From: CAYRGG01 sp964423745
GTDB lineage: Bacteria; Pseudomonadota; Gammaproteobacteria; Competibacterales; Competibacteraceae
Assembly (NCBI GenBank): GCA_964423745.1
Contig: CAYRGG010000013.1
Span: 1-64,000, forward strand
Direction of reading: 5' to 3'
Length of the DNA stretch: 64,000 bases
Positions 52,537 through 61,951 of the stretch are shown here, in pieces; positions within the stretch are counted from its first letter, which is position 1, and each line of letters opens with the position of its first letter. The notes beneath the pieces were generated by a model. That model saw nothing but the letters and a program-made list of their open reading frames with translations, made no database searches and was not told the origin of the DNA. The position numbers and the translations under genes are program-made.

Positions 52537-53160
52537 CTATGCTCTGTCTGCACCATTGTCGTTCACAGCTGTGTCAACTTGACGACTGTGTAAAGCGTGC
52601 ATGGCTTTCTCCAATTGACCAGCAACCAGCAAGGTAAATTCCCGTCCTGCATCTTGAACCGCATTTAAGATCAACTGCTGCTCGTCGAGGGGGGCGCGGC
52701 GTAGCACATAACCAGTTACTGCACTGCTATGACCGGGATGTCCGATACCCAAACGCAAGCGCAGAAACTCATTGCTGCCCAATTGCTTAATAATGTCGCG
52801 CAAACCGTTGTGACCGCCGTGACCCCCCGAGCGTTTCAGACGCACTACACCCGGTGCTAAATCTAAATCGTCATGGGCTACTAAGAGGGCAGTGGGAGGT
52901 ATCTGATAAAAACTCATCATACGCATCACTGACTCGCCACTGCGGTTCATAAAGTTGCTGGGTTTTAATAACCACAGCTCGTGTTCACCGATACGAATTC
53001 GGCAGATTTCTGCGCTAAATTTACGCTCCCCACGGAAGCAACCGTCATACTGGTGAGCGAGTAAGTCCACGAACCAAAAACCCGCATTGTGACGAGTATA
53101 AGTGTATTGGGCACCTGGATTGCCCAGACCCACAACGAGTTTAAGGCTTGGCTCAGTCAT
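52537..53160 (-). CDS. pth: Peptidyl-tRNA hydrolase
   Basis: Pth releases tRNA from peptidyl-tRNAs lost by stalled ribosomes. The 207-residue enzyme has GLGNPGAQYTYTRHNAGF with the catalytic His, plus KPSNFMNRSG, VAHDDLDL and GGHNGLRDI motifs. The Ala/Asp-rich tail is slightly longer than in E. coli (194 aa). Position between rplY and ychF is conserved in gammaproteobacteria. Confidence 0.96.
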   Translation of the reverse strand: MTEPSLKLVVGLGNPGAQYTYTRHNAGFWFVDLLAHQYDGCFRGERKFSAEICRIRIGEHELWLLKPSNFMNRSGESVMRMMSFYQIPPTALLVAHDDLDLAPGVVRLKRSGGHGGHNGLRDIIKQLGSNEFLRLRLGIGHPGHSSAVTGYVLRRAPLDEQQLILNAVQDAGREFTLLVAGQLEKAMHALHSRQVDTAVNDNGADRA

Positions 53161-53199
53161 TATGCAAACAGTAACGCCATATGAATTGAGTTATTTAGG

Positions 53200-53829
53200 T
53201 TAAACGTTGTCCTCGGACTCTTCCTCACCGTCTGCTTCTGTAGAGCTGCCCTTGAGGCTTTGAATATTCACAACAGCCACGTCATATTCAGGACCCTGGG
53301 TTAGTTCAAGGATCTCAACGCCTTCAGGCAGTTTTATCTGGGATAAATAAACACTGTCACCCACAGCGAGGTTTTTTAAATCCACCTCAATAAACTCGGG
53401 CAGATCCTTAGGCAAACAGGTAATTTCCACCTCAATACGCTGATGACTGACGGTGCCGCCTTGCTGTTTGACGCCAACGGCGTTCTCTTGATTGATAAAG
53501 TGCAGGGGTACATGGACACGTACTTTCTCGTCTTCCGAAACCCGCTGGAGATCCATGTGCAACACGGCAGGCTTATAATGATGCCGCTGAAGTCCGCGTA
53601 ACACAGCACGTTCTTTGCGAGAGCCAATATTGACCTGCAGAACTTGGGAATAAAAGGCTTCTTTATCCAAATGACGCAATATTTCCCGGTGTTCTAAAGA
53701 AAGGGCCTCTGGTTCCCCCTCACCACCATAAAGTATGGCAGGCACTTTACCTTGACGTCGTAAGCGGCGGCTTGCGCTGGTGCCACGATCACCACGGGAT
53801 TCTGCGTTTATTTCAAAACTCACAGCCAT
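53200..53829 (-). CDS. rplY: Ribosomal protein bL25 (Ctc-type)
   Basis: bL25 binds 5S rRNA. The 209-residue protein is the long CTC type: an N-terminal L25 domain (GTSASRRLRRQGKVPAILYGG) and a C-terminal beta domain (DLPEFIEVDLKNLAVGDSVYLSQIKLP region). An acidic tail follows. I start at ATG 53829 (MAVSFEINAE), with GGAG upstream; the frame could begin 5 codons earlier. Confidence 0.95.
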   Translation of the reverse strand: MAVSFEINAESRGDRGTSASRRLRRQGKVPAILYGGEGEPEALSLEHREILRHLDKEAFYSQVLQVNIGSRKERAVLRGLQRHHYKPAVLHMDLQRVSEDEKVRVHVPLHFINQENAVGVKQQGGTVSHQRIEVEITCLPKDLPEFIEVDLKNLAVGDSVYLSQIKLPEGVEILELTQGPEYDVAVVNIQSLKGSSTEADGEEESEDNV

Positions 53830-54002
53830 TGTTGTTCTCCACAAAAACAGTCAAACTTGCTAGTAGCTAGCCAGTCGTTAACCCTTGCCTAGCCAGTGGT
53901 CATAGACAAAACTCTGATTTGCTAACAATGTGAGATCAAAACCCACTGCTAGCCTAAGCGGAGGTAACGACGAGTTTGCTAGATAATCTGTTTGTAATTT
54001 AA

Positions 54003-54953
54003 TTAAATAAATAGTGAACTGACCGATTCTTCTAGATGAATACGACGCATTGTCTCAGCCAGCAAACCCGCGACGCTGACTTGACGAATAATTTTGCAAT
54101 TCAAAGCCTCGTCGCGCAATGGAATTGTATCGCTCACCACAACCTCATCCAGGATAGAGTTTTCGAAGTTTTCCACAGCTCGTCCCGATAACACGGCATG
54201 GGTACAATAAGCCCGCACCGACGCGGCGCCTTCTCCCTTTAAGGCCGCGGCTGCCTGACATAACGTGCCACCGGTATCTACCATATCATCGACGATGATA
54301 CAGTGCTGACCCTCCACATCGCCAATCACATGCATGACTTGGGCTTCGTTAGGGCTTGGCCGACGTTTGTCGATAATAGCAAGTTCTGCATCGTTCAACC
54401 GTTTAGCTAAGGCGCGTGCCCGCACGACCCCCCCCACATCGGGAGAAACTACCCGTAAATCCGGAAATTTTTGCTCCCAAATGTCCCGCAACATCACCGA
54501 TGTGGCGTAAATATTATCGACGGGTATATCAAAAAATCCTTGAATCTGGTCAGCATGCAGATCCACCGTCAGTACCCGGTCGACGCCGACGCTGGTAATC
54601 ATATTAGCGATCGCTTTGGCGGAAATGGGCACCCGTACTGAACGGGGACGGCGGTCTTGGCGGGAATAGCCAAAGTAGGGTATGACAGTGGTGATGCGCA
54701 CCGCTGAGGAACGCCGCAAAGCGTCTACCATGAGCAACAATTCCATGATGTTGTCATTGGTAGGATAGCAGGTGGGTTGGACAATAAAGACGTCTTTACC
54801 CCGCACATTCTCCATAATCTCCACCATCACTTCGCCATCCCTAAAACGGCTCGTCACAGCTTGCCCTAAGGGTAGATCGAGATGCTGGATAATATTTTGA
54901 GCGAGTTGTGGATGTGCGTTACCCGCGAATACCATCATTGAAAAGTCAGGCAC
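54003..54953 (-). CDS. prs: Ribose-phosphate pyrophosphokinase (PRPP synthetase)
   Basis: Prs makes PRPP from ribose-5-phosphate and ATP for nucleotide, histidine and tryptophan synthesis. The 316-residue protein has FAGNAHPQLAQ, SRFRDGEVMVEI, FGYSRQDRR and the PRPP-binding VDDMVDTGGTL. The start is a GTG, as in E. coli prs. Standard. Confidence 0.97.
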   Translation of the reverse strand: MPDFSMMVFAGNAHPQLAQNIIQHLDLPLGQAVTSRFRDGEVMVEIMENVRGKDVFIVQPTCYPTNDNIMELLLMVDALRRSSAVRITTVIPYFGYSRQDRRPRSVRVPISAKAIANMITSVGVDRVLTVDLHADQIQGFFDIPVDNIYATSVMLRDIWEQKFPDLRVVSPDVGGVVRARALAKRLNDAELAIIDKRRPSPNEAQVMHVIGDVEGQHCIIVDDMVDTGGTLCQAAAALKGEGAASVRAYCTHAVLSGRAVENFENSILDEVVVSDTIPLRDEALNCKIIRQVSVAGLLAETMRRIHLEESVSSLFI

Positions 54954-54993
54954 AGAAAACCTACTGCTTTTATTAGGATAAAGTGATGAGAAT

Positions 54994-55068
54994 TGGCTGG
55001 GCCGCCAGGATTCGAACCTGGGAATGCGGGGATCAAAACCCCGTGCCTTACCACTTGGCTACGGCCCA
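54994..55068 (-). tRNA. tRNA-Gln (anticodon UUG)
   Basis: The minus strand folds into a full cloverleaf of 75 nt. The acceptor stem TGGGCCG pairs with CGGCCCA, the anticodon stem-loop CGGGG-TTTTGAT-CCCCG gives anticodon TTG, and the T arm CCCAGG-TTCGAAT-CCTGG is intact. The 3' CCA is encoded. It lies between ispE and prs, its usual place in many gammaproteobacteria. Confidence 0.96.
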
Positions 55069-55086
55069 AAAAATCGATTAATGACG

Positions 55087-55944
55087 TTAAATTTTACCTT
55101 CCGCACGATCTAAACGTTGGCGCAATGGCGATGATTGTACACCACGGGTTATAAATCCTGCCAGATTTTTGGGAATCTGAGCAGTAATACGCTCAGCTGT
55201 ATGATAATCTGAAAAGGCTGCAAATACACAGGCTCCCGTCCCGGTCAAACAGGGTTTAGCGTATTGAGAAAGCCAAGCCGCTGCCGCTGCAACTTTTGGA
55301 TAATGCCTATAGACAACCGCTGCGCAATCATTGCTTGTCCTCTCCTTTTTAAAGTCGTCTATTGTGATAGGTTGTGAATTGCGTGTCAATTTCGAATCAT
55401 TGAAGATGTCTTTTGTCGCTACCGAGCAAGCGGGCACTAGCACTAGAAACCAGGGCTCATCGAGGATGATAGGCGTTAGCTGTTCACCGATCCCCTCGGC
55501 CCAGGCGTTTTGACCGCGCACAAAAACAGGCACATCAGCCCCTAGCTGTAATCCGAGTTGCGCCAATTTATCCACAGATAATCCTAAATGCCAGTAATGA
55601 TTTAGCGCCACCAATGTTGTGGCCGCATCCGAACTGCCGCCACCCAAGCCACCACCCATAGGCAAGCGTTTATCGATTTCTATGGCTACCCCTTGCGCTG
55701 TGTCACAAGCTTTCTGCAATAAACAGGCAGCTTTTATGGCCAAATCATCTTTTTCTGAGATACCGTCAAGGCTATTCCGACGGCCTATTTGTCTGTCTAC
55801 CCGTATTTCAAAGGTTAAATAGTCGCAGCGATCGATAAACTGAAAAACCGTTTGTAAAAGATGATATCCGTCTGCACGGCGACCCACAATATGGAGGAAA
55901 CGATTAAGTTTAGCAGGTGCCGGCCAGGGTTCCTCAATCATCAA
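55087..55944 (-). CDS. ispE: 4-diphosphocytidyl-2-C-methyl-D-erythritol kinase
   Basis: IspE catalyses the ATP-dependent fourth step of the non-mevalonate isoprenoid pathway. The 285-residue GHMP kinase has PAPAKLNRFLHIVGRR, the Gly/Ser-rich loop PMGGGLGGGSSDAATT, and LTGTGACVFAAF near the end. Standard; follows lolB by 31 bp. Confidence 0.95.
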   Translation of the reverse strand: MMIEEPWPAPAKLNRFLHIVGRRADGYHLLQTVFQFIDRCDYLTFEIRVDRQIGRRNSLDGISEKDDLAIKAACLLQKACDTAQGVAIEIDKRLPMGGGLGGGSSDAATTLVALNHYWHLGLSVDKLAQLGLQLGADVPVFVRGQNAWAEGIGEQLTPIILDEPWFLVLVPACSVATKDIFNDSKLTRNSQPITIDDFKKERTSNDCAAVVYRHYPKVAAAAAWLSQYAKPCLTGTGACVFAAFSDYHTAERITAQIPKNLAGFITRGVQSSPLRQRLDRAEGKI

Positions 55945-55975
55945 TGTTTATTTTCTTTTAAAGATTTGATACTTT

Positions 55976-56605
55976 TTAAACAGGTTTTATAGAGTCTTTC
56001 GGCTGTTTCAAGTTCCATTTTTTGATAACCATCTGTACTGTCCACTCATCTTGATGAGCACGAATACGGGTAGGTAATTCTATCCCTTGCCCCTGTTGAG
56101 CGTAGCGCAAATAGTCAATAATCCAACCGTTTTGTTCCAGTTGCGTTAAACGTCCCTGAGAATCCCCTGCTAATACGCTTGCTTGCAGAGGGTCCGGTAG
56201 ACCCCTTACCCAATATACGAGACCGTTGACAGGCATACGCAGACCTAGGGTTTTTTCCACCAATTGGTCAGCATCTGTAGCATAAAAAACTCTTCCATCG
56301 CTGGTACGCAGCTGAACGTTTTCACCATCCCTTGAGATACGTAATCTTCCCTGGCCTAAAGGGCCAATCAAATCGATAGTATATTCAGAACCCTGCTGCA
56401 CCCAGTTAAGCGTGGCATGCCAACCGTCTTGCTCGGAAGTGACCGACACACGCCCAGAGAGTTGCCAGTCTTGCAGTGTGTTGAGGGTGGCTTTGCGTTG
56501 TGGCCAGGGTGAATTGGTTACGAACTGGGACGATGGTGATGTTGCACAGGCAGCGACTAAAAGCAGTGCAGCGACGATTAGAAAGAGCGTCCTTGTATCC
56601 TTCAC
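55976..56605 (-). CDS. lolB: Outer-membrane lipoprotein LolB
   Basis: LolB accepts lipoproteins from LolA and inserts them in the outer membrane. The 209-residue protein has lipobox LVAAC (acylated Cys20), WQLSGRVSV and the GLVYWVRGLPDP stretch conserved in LolB. It is placed between the TPR gene and ispE, the common order. Confidence 0.92.
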   Translation of the reverse strand: MKDTRTLFLIVAALLLVAACATSPSSQFVTNSPWPQRKATLNTLQDWQLSGRVSVTSEQDGWHATLNWVQQGSEYTIDLIGPLGQGRLRISRDGENVQLRTSDGRVFYATDADQLVEKTLGLRMPVNGLVYWVRGLPDPLQASVLAGDSQGRLTQLEQNGWIIDYLRYAQQGQGIELPTRIRAHQDEWTVQMVIKKWNLKQPKDSIKPV

Positions 56606-56655
56606 GGCGTTATCCTAGAGCTAAACATCTATTATCTAAAAAATCGGCAGGTTTT

Positions 56656-58383
56656 TCACGGCGTAAAACGATCTTTAAATTTTAACAGGTGTTCGCTATC
56701 TGGCACTTTTTGCAACGCTTGTTCCCAGGTTTTGCGAGCTTCTTCGCGCTGGCCTGCTGCCCAAAGCACAACACTCAAATGGGCTGCAATTTCATCATCA
56801 TTGCTTATCGCATAAGCACGCCGTAAATACTCGAGTGATTTGTCATATTGACCGAGTTGGTAGAGCGCCCAGCCCATACTATCCAAAACAGCCGCGTCGT
56901 CGGGGAGAAGGGCGATGGCCCGCTTTATATAGCCCAATGCTTCTTGATGACGATCGGTACGATCAGTCAATGTGTATCCCAGCGCATTAAGCGCATGACC
57001 GTTTTTTGGGTTTGCCGCGATAATCTGCTTCAAATCTCGCTCCAATAAGTCTAAGCGATTTAGTTTTTCCGCAGCCAAAGCGCGGGTATAGAGCAAATTT
57101 TCATCGTCGGGGTGTTGCTCTAGTGCCTTAGAAAGAAGATCGAATGCCTTCTTGTAAAGACCTTCTTCGCGGAGCGTTTCCGCTTCAGCCACATACAAAT
57201 CAATAAGCTGACTGGGATTTTCACGGCGTATTTGAATGAAATGTTGCGTCATGTCGGATAGATTGCCTAGTTTGGCCAACATAGCGCCAATTCGCACTTG
57301 AGCGCTTAAATAACGTTGATTGTCTGTGACCTGGGCATACCAATCTGCTGCTTTACGATAGTTCTCCTGCAGTTCTTCCAATTTCCCCAGCTCAAAATAA
57401 ACAGCGCTATTTTGTGGGTCAGCTTGCAGTACTTTCGTCAGGTAGGTTCGCGCTTCAGCAAACCGCTGTAGCTCTGTCGCCAGTACCCCTGAAGCAAAAA
57501 AGGCATCTATATCATCGCTGTTTTGTTGACTCAGCACGCGAAATTGTCGGAATGCATCTTCCAGCTGATCAGTGTCCGCCAATAAGCGTGCATAACCTTT
57601 GCGCAACTCTTGATTTTCCGGGGATGCAACCACTGCCTCTCGTAAATTATTTAGCGCCTTTTCCGTGCTACCCTTATCCACCAGAATACGAGCCTGTAAT
57701 AAATGGGCGGGTGTCCAATCAGAATCTTGTTGCAATGCCGTCTGCAACGCTTTGAGGGCTTGCTCGGTTTTCTCCACCTCTACCGCATTGCTAGCATAAT
57801 AATAATTTGCAAACAGTGACTTAGGATGCAAAGTCCGGAGTTTTTCCATGGTTGTAAAAGCTGTTTCTGGACTGCCATTTCTACTTAAAAATAAATTTAT
57901 GGAAGCAAATCCTTCCTGACCATCGTCGTTCGCTTCTGCACGGATGGATTCAATGTAGGGCATGGCTTCTTCTAGTCGATCATTGCGCAACAGCGCCAGC
58001 GCCAAAGCTTGACGAGCACGTACCTCATTGGGCGCTAAACCGTACCAATGCCGTGCTAGCTGTAAAAGTACCGTATTATTTTGCGCCTGTAATGCAATAC
58101 CAAAGGCGTATTCTAAAAGCTTCGGATTGTCACTGGTTCGTGCTGCAATTTGGTAATGTTTTAATGAATCATCGGTTTGGCCACGTCTATTGGCTAATTC
58201 CGCCACCAAAATATGGTACAACACCTCGGAACGAGAGCTGGTTTGGGTGTGGCTTTTTATAGCATCCTGCGCTAGATCGTTCTTACTGTAGACTGGCGTT
58301 ATACCAAACCCTGCATAGCTGCTGAGAATAATAATGGCCGTCAAAACCATTGCCATTTTAAACGCTGTAATTGTCGATCCCAT
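56656..58383 (-). CDS. Periplasmic TPR-repeat protein
   Basis: The 575-residue protein has an N-terminal hydrophobic segment (about 8-30, signal peptide or anchor) and at least 13 TPR-like repeats from about 55 to 565, for example ALGYIKRAIALLPDDAAVLD near the C-terminus. Such a TPR protein is commonly encoded beside lolB and divergent from hemA. Role in lipoprotein or envelope biogenesis is inferred only from position. Confidence 0.85.
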   Translation of the reverse strand: MGSTITAFKMAMVLTAIIILSSYAGFGITPVYSKNDLAQDAIKSHTQTSSRSEVLYHILVAELANRRGQTDDSLKHYQIAARTSDNPKLLEYAFGIALQAQNNTVLLQLARHWYGLAPNEVRARQALALALLRNDRLEEAMPYIESIRAEANDDGQEGFASINLFLSRNGSPETAFTTMEKLRTLHPKSLFANYYYASNAVEVEKTEQALKALQTALQQDSDWTPAHLLQARILVDKGSTEKALNNLREAVVASPENQELRKGYARLLADTDQLEDAFRQFRVLSQQNSDDIDAFFASGVLATELQRFAEARTYLTKVLQADPQNSAVYFELGKLEELQENYRKAADWYAQVTDNQRYLSAQVRIGAMLAKLGNLSDMTQHFIQIRRENPSQLIDLYVAEAETLREEGLYKKAFDLLSKALEQHPDDENLLYTRALAAEKLNRLDLLERDLKQIIAANPKNGHALNALGYTLTDRTDRHQEALGYIKRAIALLPDDAAVLDSMGWALYQLGQYDKSLEYLRRAYAISNDDEIAAHLSVVLWAAGQREEARKTWEQALQKVPDSEHLLKFKDRFTP

Positions 58384-58537
58384 TGATTTGTGTCCCTGTC
58401 TGATAATGTGAAAAGCTTGCCCGGTAGACCCATTCCCTTGTTATTTTTTACCCAGTGTAGGAGGATTATCTAGTCACTATGTTGCTACACTTTTTATCCT
58501 GCATAATTTGCCTGCCGCACAGCGCGTCGATTGTACC

Positions 58538-59794
58538 ATGCACCTACTGGTTCTAGGCATAAACCATAAAACAGCACCCTTGGATATTCGTGAAAAAGTT
58601 GCCTTTACAACGGAGCAACTTCACGCAGCCCTGCACGACCTAAAATATCGCAGTGGCGCCGACGAAGTCGCCATTCTCTCCACCTGTAATCGGACGGAGA
58701 TTTATTGTCATTTGGAAAAACCCAAAAATCTTTGTGTCTCAACATGGTTGAGTACTTACCAGGCCATGCCAAATGCTGAATTGCAGCCTTATACTTATCA
58801 ACATTGGGACCATTTAGCGGTTCGTCACATCTTGCGGGTGGCTTCTGGCTTAGATTCCATGGTGATCGGCGAGCCACAAATTCTAGGTCAAGTCAAAGCT
58901 GCTTATCAAACTGCTTGCCAAGCTGGTACCTTAGGCAAACTATTGAAACGGTTGTTTCAGCACGGTTTTTCGGTAGCAAAACAAGTTCGTACCGATACTC
59001 GCATAGGCGCAAGCCCCGTGTCGGTGGCTTTTGCTGCAGTCAGTCTTGCTAAACAAATTTTTGCGAACTTTGCTGAACATACAGCCTTATTGATCGGCGC
59101 TGGCGATACCATTGATTTAGTAGCTCGACATTTACGTGAAAACCGTATTGGACGACTCATCATCGCCAATCGAACCTTAGCGCACGCTTATGATTTAGCC
59201 GCTGCTACAGAAGGCTATGCCATTAGCCTTGCTGAAATTCCAACCCGCCTCGCCGAAGTCGACATTATCATTGCTTCTACGGCAAGTCCAACTTACATTT
59301 TGGATCGCCAGCAGGTTAAGAGTTCCCTAAAAAAACGCAAACATCGCCCCATTTTGATGGTCGATATAGCAGTGCCCCGGGATATTGATCCAGCAGTGGC
59401 TACCCTACAAGACATCTATCTTTACACGGTGGATGATCTACAGGAAATTATTCAAGAAAATTTGCGTTCTCGACTGGAGGCGGCAAAACAGGCTGAAGAC
59501 ATTGTGGATACTCAAACAGATAATTTTATGGCTTGGCTACGCAGCCAGGATAGCACCAGTACTATCCGAGCTCTCCGTCAGCAAGCTGTAAAACTACGGG
59601 ACGATGTCTATACCAATGCGCAACAGCAACTACGGCAAGGCAAAGATCCAGAAGAAGTATTGTCTTATCTAGCCAACACGTTAACTAACAAACTGATTCA
59701 CGCGCCTAGCGTGGCCTTGCGGGAAGCCAGTGTGCAAGGTAGGGGCGATCTGGTGCAGGCTATCAAGACCCTTTACGACCTGAAGGAAGATTAG
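58538..59794 (+). CDS. hemA: Glutamyl-tRNA reductase
   Basis: HemA reduces glutamyl-tRNA to glutamate-1-semialdehyde, the first committed step of tetrapyrrole synthesis. The 418-residue enzyme has GINHKTAPLDIREK, the catalytic Cys in ILSTCNRTEIY, and the NADPH-binding ALLIGAGDTIDLVARHL. The ATG at 58538 gives the standard N-terminus MHLLVLGINHK. In many relatives prfA follows; here a Deg protease gene converges instead. Confidence 0.96.
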   Translation: MHLLVLGINHKTAPLDIREKVAFTTEQLHAALHDLKYRSGADEVAILSTCNRTEIYCHLEKPKNLCVSTWLSTYQAMPNAELQPYTYQHWDHLAVRHILRVASGLDSMVIGEPQILGQVKAAYQTACQAGTLGKLLKRLFQHGFSVAKQVRTDTRIGASPVSVAFAAVSLAKQIFANFAEHTALLIGAGDTIDLVARHLRENRIGRLIIANRTLAHAYDLAAATEGYAISLAEIPTRLAEVDIIIASTASPTYILDRQQVKSSLKKRKHRPILMVDIAVPRDIDPAVATLQDIYLYTVDDLQEIIQENLRSRLEAAKQAEDIVDTQTDNFMAWLRSQDSTSTIRALRQQAVKLRDDVYTNAQQQLRQGKDPEEVLSYLANTLTNKLIHAPSVALREASVQGRGDLVQAIKTLYDLKED

Positions 59795-59803
59795 CACTTT
59801 CGC

Positions 59804-60934
59804 TTATTGCAATTCGATAGTTACTTCCTGTGGTTTGTTATCCCGTAAAATAATTAAAGTTATCGTGTCTCCGGTTTGGTAACGATCCAAAGCGTTGAGT
59901 AACTCGTCTGGGTTGCGAATCGGTCGTCCATCGAGGCGTTGAATAATATCGCCAAGACGCAATGAACCATCTGGATTTTGTAAGGTGCCTCGTAAACCCG
60001 CCTTAGCAGCGGGTGAATTGGTTTCAACATCCAGCACCACGAGCCCTGTTATACCCAGTTGCTGGGTAATCTGGCGATTGACTTGCGCATCGATGACAAT
60101 GCCAAGGCGTGGTCTAACATAGCGCCCGTTGACGATAAGCCGCGGCACTATCCGGTTGACGATACTCACAGGCACCGCAAAACCAATCCCTGCGTAGGTG
60201 CCTGAAGGACTAAAAATCGCGGTATTAACACCGATTAACCGTCCCGCGCTGTCCAATAAAGGCCCACCGGAATTGCCTGGATTGATGGCCGCATCTGTTT
60301 GAATAACACCCTCGATCTTGCGGCCGCCGACCCCATCGATAACTCGATTTAAAGCAGAAATAATACCTGTGGTGAGGGTTTGATCCAAGCCGAAGGGGTT
60401 GCCGATGGCAAACACTTTTTGGCCCACTTGTAGATCGTCACTGGTTCCCACAGGCACAGGAAACAACAAAGCAGCGGTGGCGTCGATGCGTAACACAGCT
60501 AGGTCGTGATCAGGACTTACGCCTACCAGGGATGCACGAAAACTTTGCTGGTTAGCCAACGTGACTCGGGCAGCACTAGCGCCTTGTAAAACATGAAAAT
60601 TGGTAACAATATGGCCTTGTTTGTCCCATATAAAACCAGACCCTGTACCCCGGGGCACATCTTGCGCATAGCGCGTCCAAGGATTTATTTGCCGGGTAAC
60701 CGTAGTGATATAGACCACCGTTGGGCTTGCTTGCCGAAAAAGTGCAATGGTGCTCTGTTCATCTTCGGCGAGATTACCACGGGGCGCTATGGCCCGGGGC
60801 TCTGCATCGAAACCTGAAAACCACCGGGTGAACCAGGGCCATACGTAGATGCCAAGCAATAGACCGCATAGCAACACCAAAATGAGGCTTTTTACAGCGT
60901 AAAGATTAGGCGACGTTTTAGAAGGATTCGTCAT
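59804..60934 (-). CDS. DegS/AlgW-type serine protease (HtrA family)
   Basis: The 376-residue inner-membrane-anchored periplasmic protease has one N-terminal TM helix (about 14-36), a trypsin-like domain with the triad His (VTNFHV), Asp (DHDLAVLRI) and Ser (GNSGGPLL), and one PDZ domain (about 280-375). A single PDZ fits DegS/AlgW, which start the sigma-E cascade by cleaving RseA. Convergent with hemA, 9 bp apart. Whether it acts as DegS is inferred. Confidence 0.88.
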   Translation of the reverse strand: MTNPSKTSPNLYAVKSLILVLLCGLLLGIYVWPWFTRWFSGFDAEPRAIAPRGNLAEDEQSTIALFRQASPTVVYITTVTRQINPWTRYAQDVPRGTGSGFIWDKQGHIVTNFHVLQGASAARVTLANQQSFRASLVGVSPDHDLAVLRIDATAALLFPVPVGTSDDLQVGQKVFAIGNPFGLDQTLTTGIISALNRVIDGVGGRKIEGVIQTDAAINPGNSGGPLLDSAGRLIGVNTAIFSPSGTYAGIGFAVPVSIVNRIVPRLIVNGRYVRPRLGIVIDAQVNRQITQQLGITGLVVLDVETNSPAAKAGLRGTLQNPDGSLRLGDIIQRLDGRPIRNPDELLNALDRYQTGDTITLIILRDNKPQEVTIELQ

Positions 60935-61226
60935 GGTCCATTAATATGTAAAAAAGCAACGCTGGCTGTAAGTTGCGTTATTATTCCTTACTTTTGCAAT
61001 TTGTCATTAGACAGGGAATGTTAATTGGTTACAAGATTGATTACATGTAAGTAAAGTGCCTGATGGGTCATGAACTAATTTTAAATAGAGTTTACGGGAG
61101 GTTCATGCCTAATCTTTTAAGCTTTTTTCTGGTCGGCTACTCTTTGTCTGTGACATATAGTGGCGGTTTGCCTACGCCACGATTAAACTTAGTCTTTGGT
61201 AGGATGGTTAGTAGTAACAAACTAAT

Positions 61227-61868
61227 GTGGCTAAGAGTGTGCAAAAAAATAATCGTTCCCGTTGGCTTCAGGAGCATCTTTCAGACCCCTATGTAAAAAA
61301 TGCAAAATATCAGGGTTATCGCTCGCGAGCAGTCTATAAATTAAAAGAAATAAACCACCGGGATCATTTGCTAAAACCAGGCATGACGATCATTGATTTA
61401 GGTGCAGCGCCAGGCGGATGGTCGCAACTTATCAGTGAAATTATTGGAAAAAATGGCACTATTATTGCCTTAGATATACTACCGATGGAACCGGTGACAG
61501 GTGTAGCATTTATTCAAGGTGATTTTCAAGATCAGTCGGTTTTGGATCAGTTGCTAGCCGCACTCACAGGACGTGCAGCAGATCTTGTAATTTCGGATAT
61601 GGCTCCCAATATCAGTGGTATAAAAGCAGTTGATCAGACGCGTAGTATGTATTTAGCGGAACTCACGGTTGATTTGGCTAAGCTATCTCTTAAAAAAGGA
61701 GGTAATTTACTGATGAAAGTGTTTCAAGGGGAAGGTTTTGATGCTTTACGGCGCGAGTTGCAGAACCATTTTGCAACGGTTGTTGTGCGTAAACCGAAAT
61801 CTTCGCGACCGCGAAGCCCGGAGATTTATTTGTTGGCCAAGAACTATCGAGCGTCCAATAACATCTAA
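61227..61868 (+). CDS. rlmE: 23S rRNA 2'-O-ribose U2552 methyltransferase
   Basis: RlmE (FtsJ/RrmJ) methylates U2552 in the A loop during late 50S assembly. The 213-residue enzyme has the SAM motif IDLGAAPGGWSQ, DLVISDMAPN, and the catalytic Lys in LLMKVFQGEGF. It starts at a GTG (MAKSVQKNNRSRWLQEH). Upstream of ftsH, its usual partner. The 292-bp gap before it has no gene I can support. Confidence 0.95.
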   Translation: MAKSVQKNNRSRWLQEHLSDPYVKNAKYQGYRSRAVYKLKEINHRDHLLKPGMTIIDLGAAPGGWSQLISEIIGKNGTIIALDILPMEPVTGVAFIQGDFQDQSVLDQLLAALTGRAADLVISDMAPNISGIKAVDQTRSMYLAELTVDLAKLSLKKGGNLLMKVFQGEGFDALRRELQNHFATVVVRKPKSSRPRSPEIYLLAKNYRASNNI

Positions 61869-61951
61869 GCTTTCAATTTTATATTGAGTCATTCGTTTTA
61901 GTGCGATGGATGACTTAGGGAAGCCGACAGCACTGGATAGAGGTGTTCACT

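Noticed and set aside
61063..61296. 77-codon ORF before rlmE
   Set aside because: It overlaps the rlmE start in another frame and has no homology signal or ribosome site.
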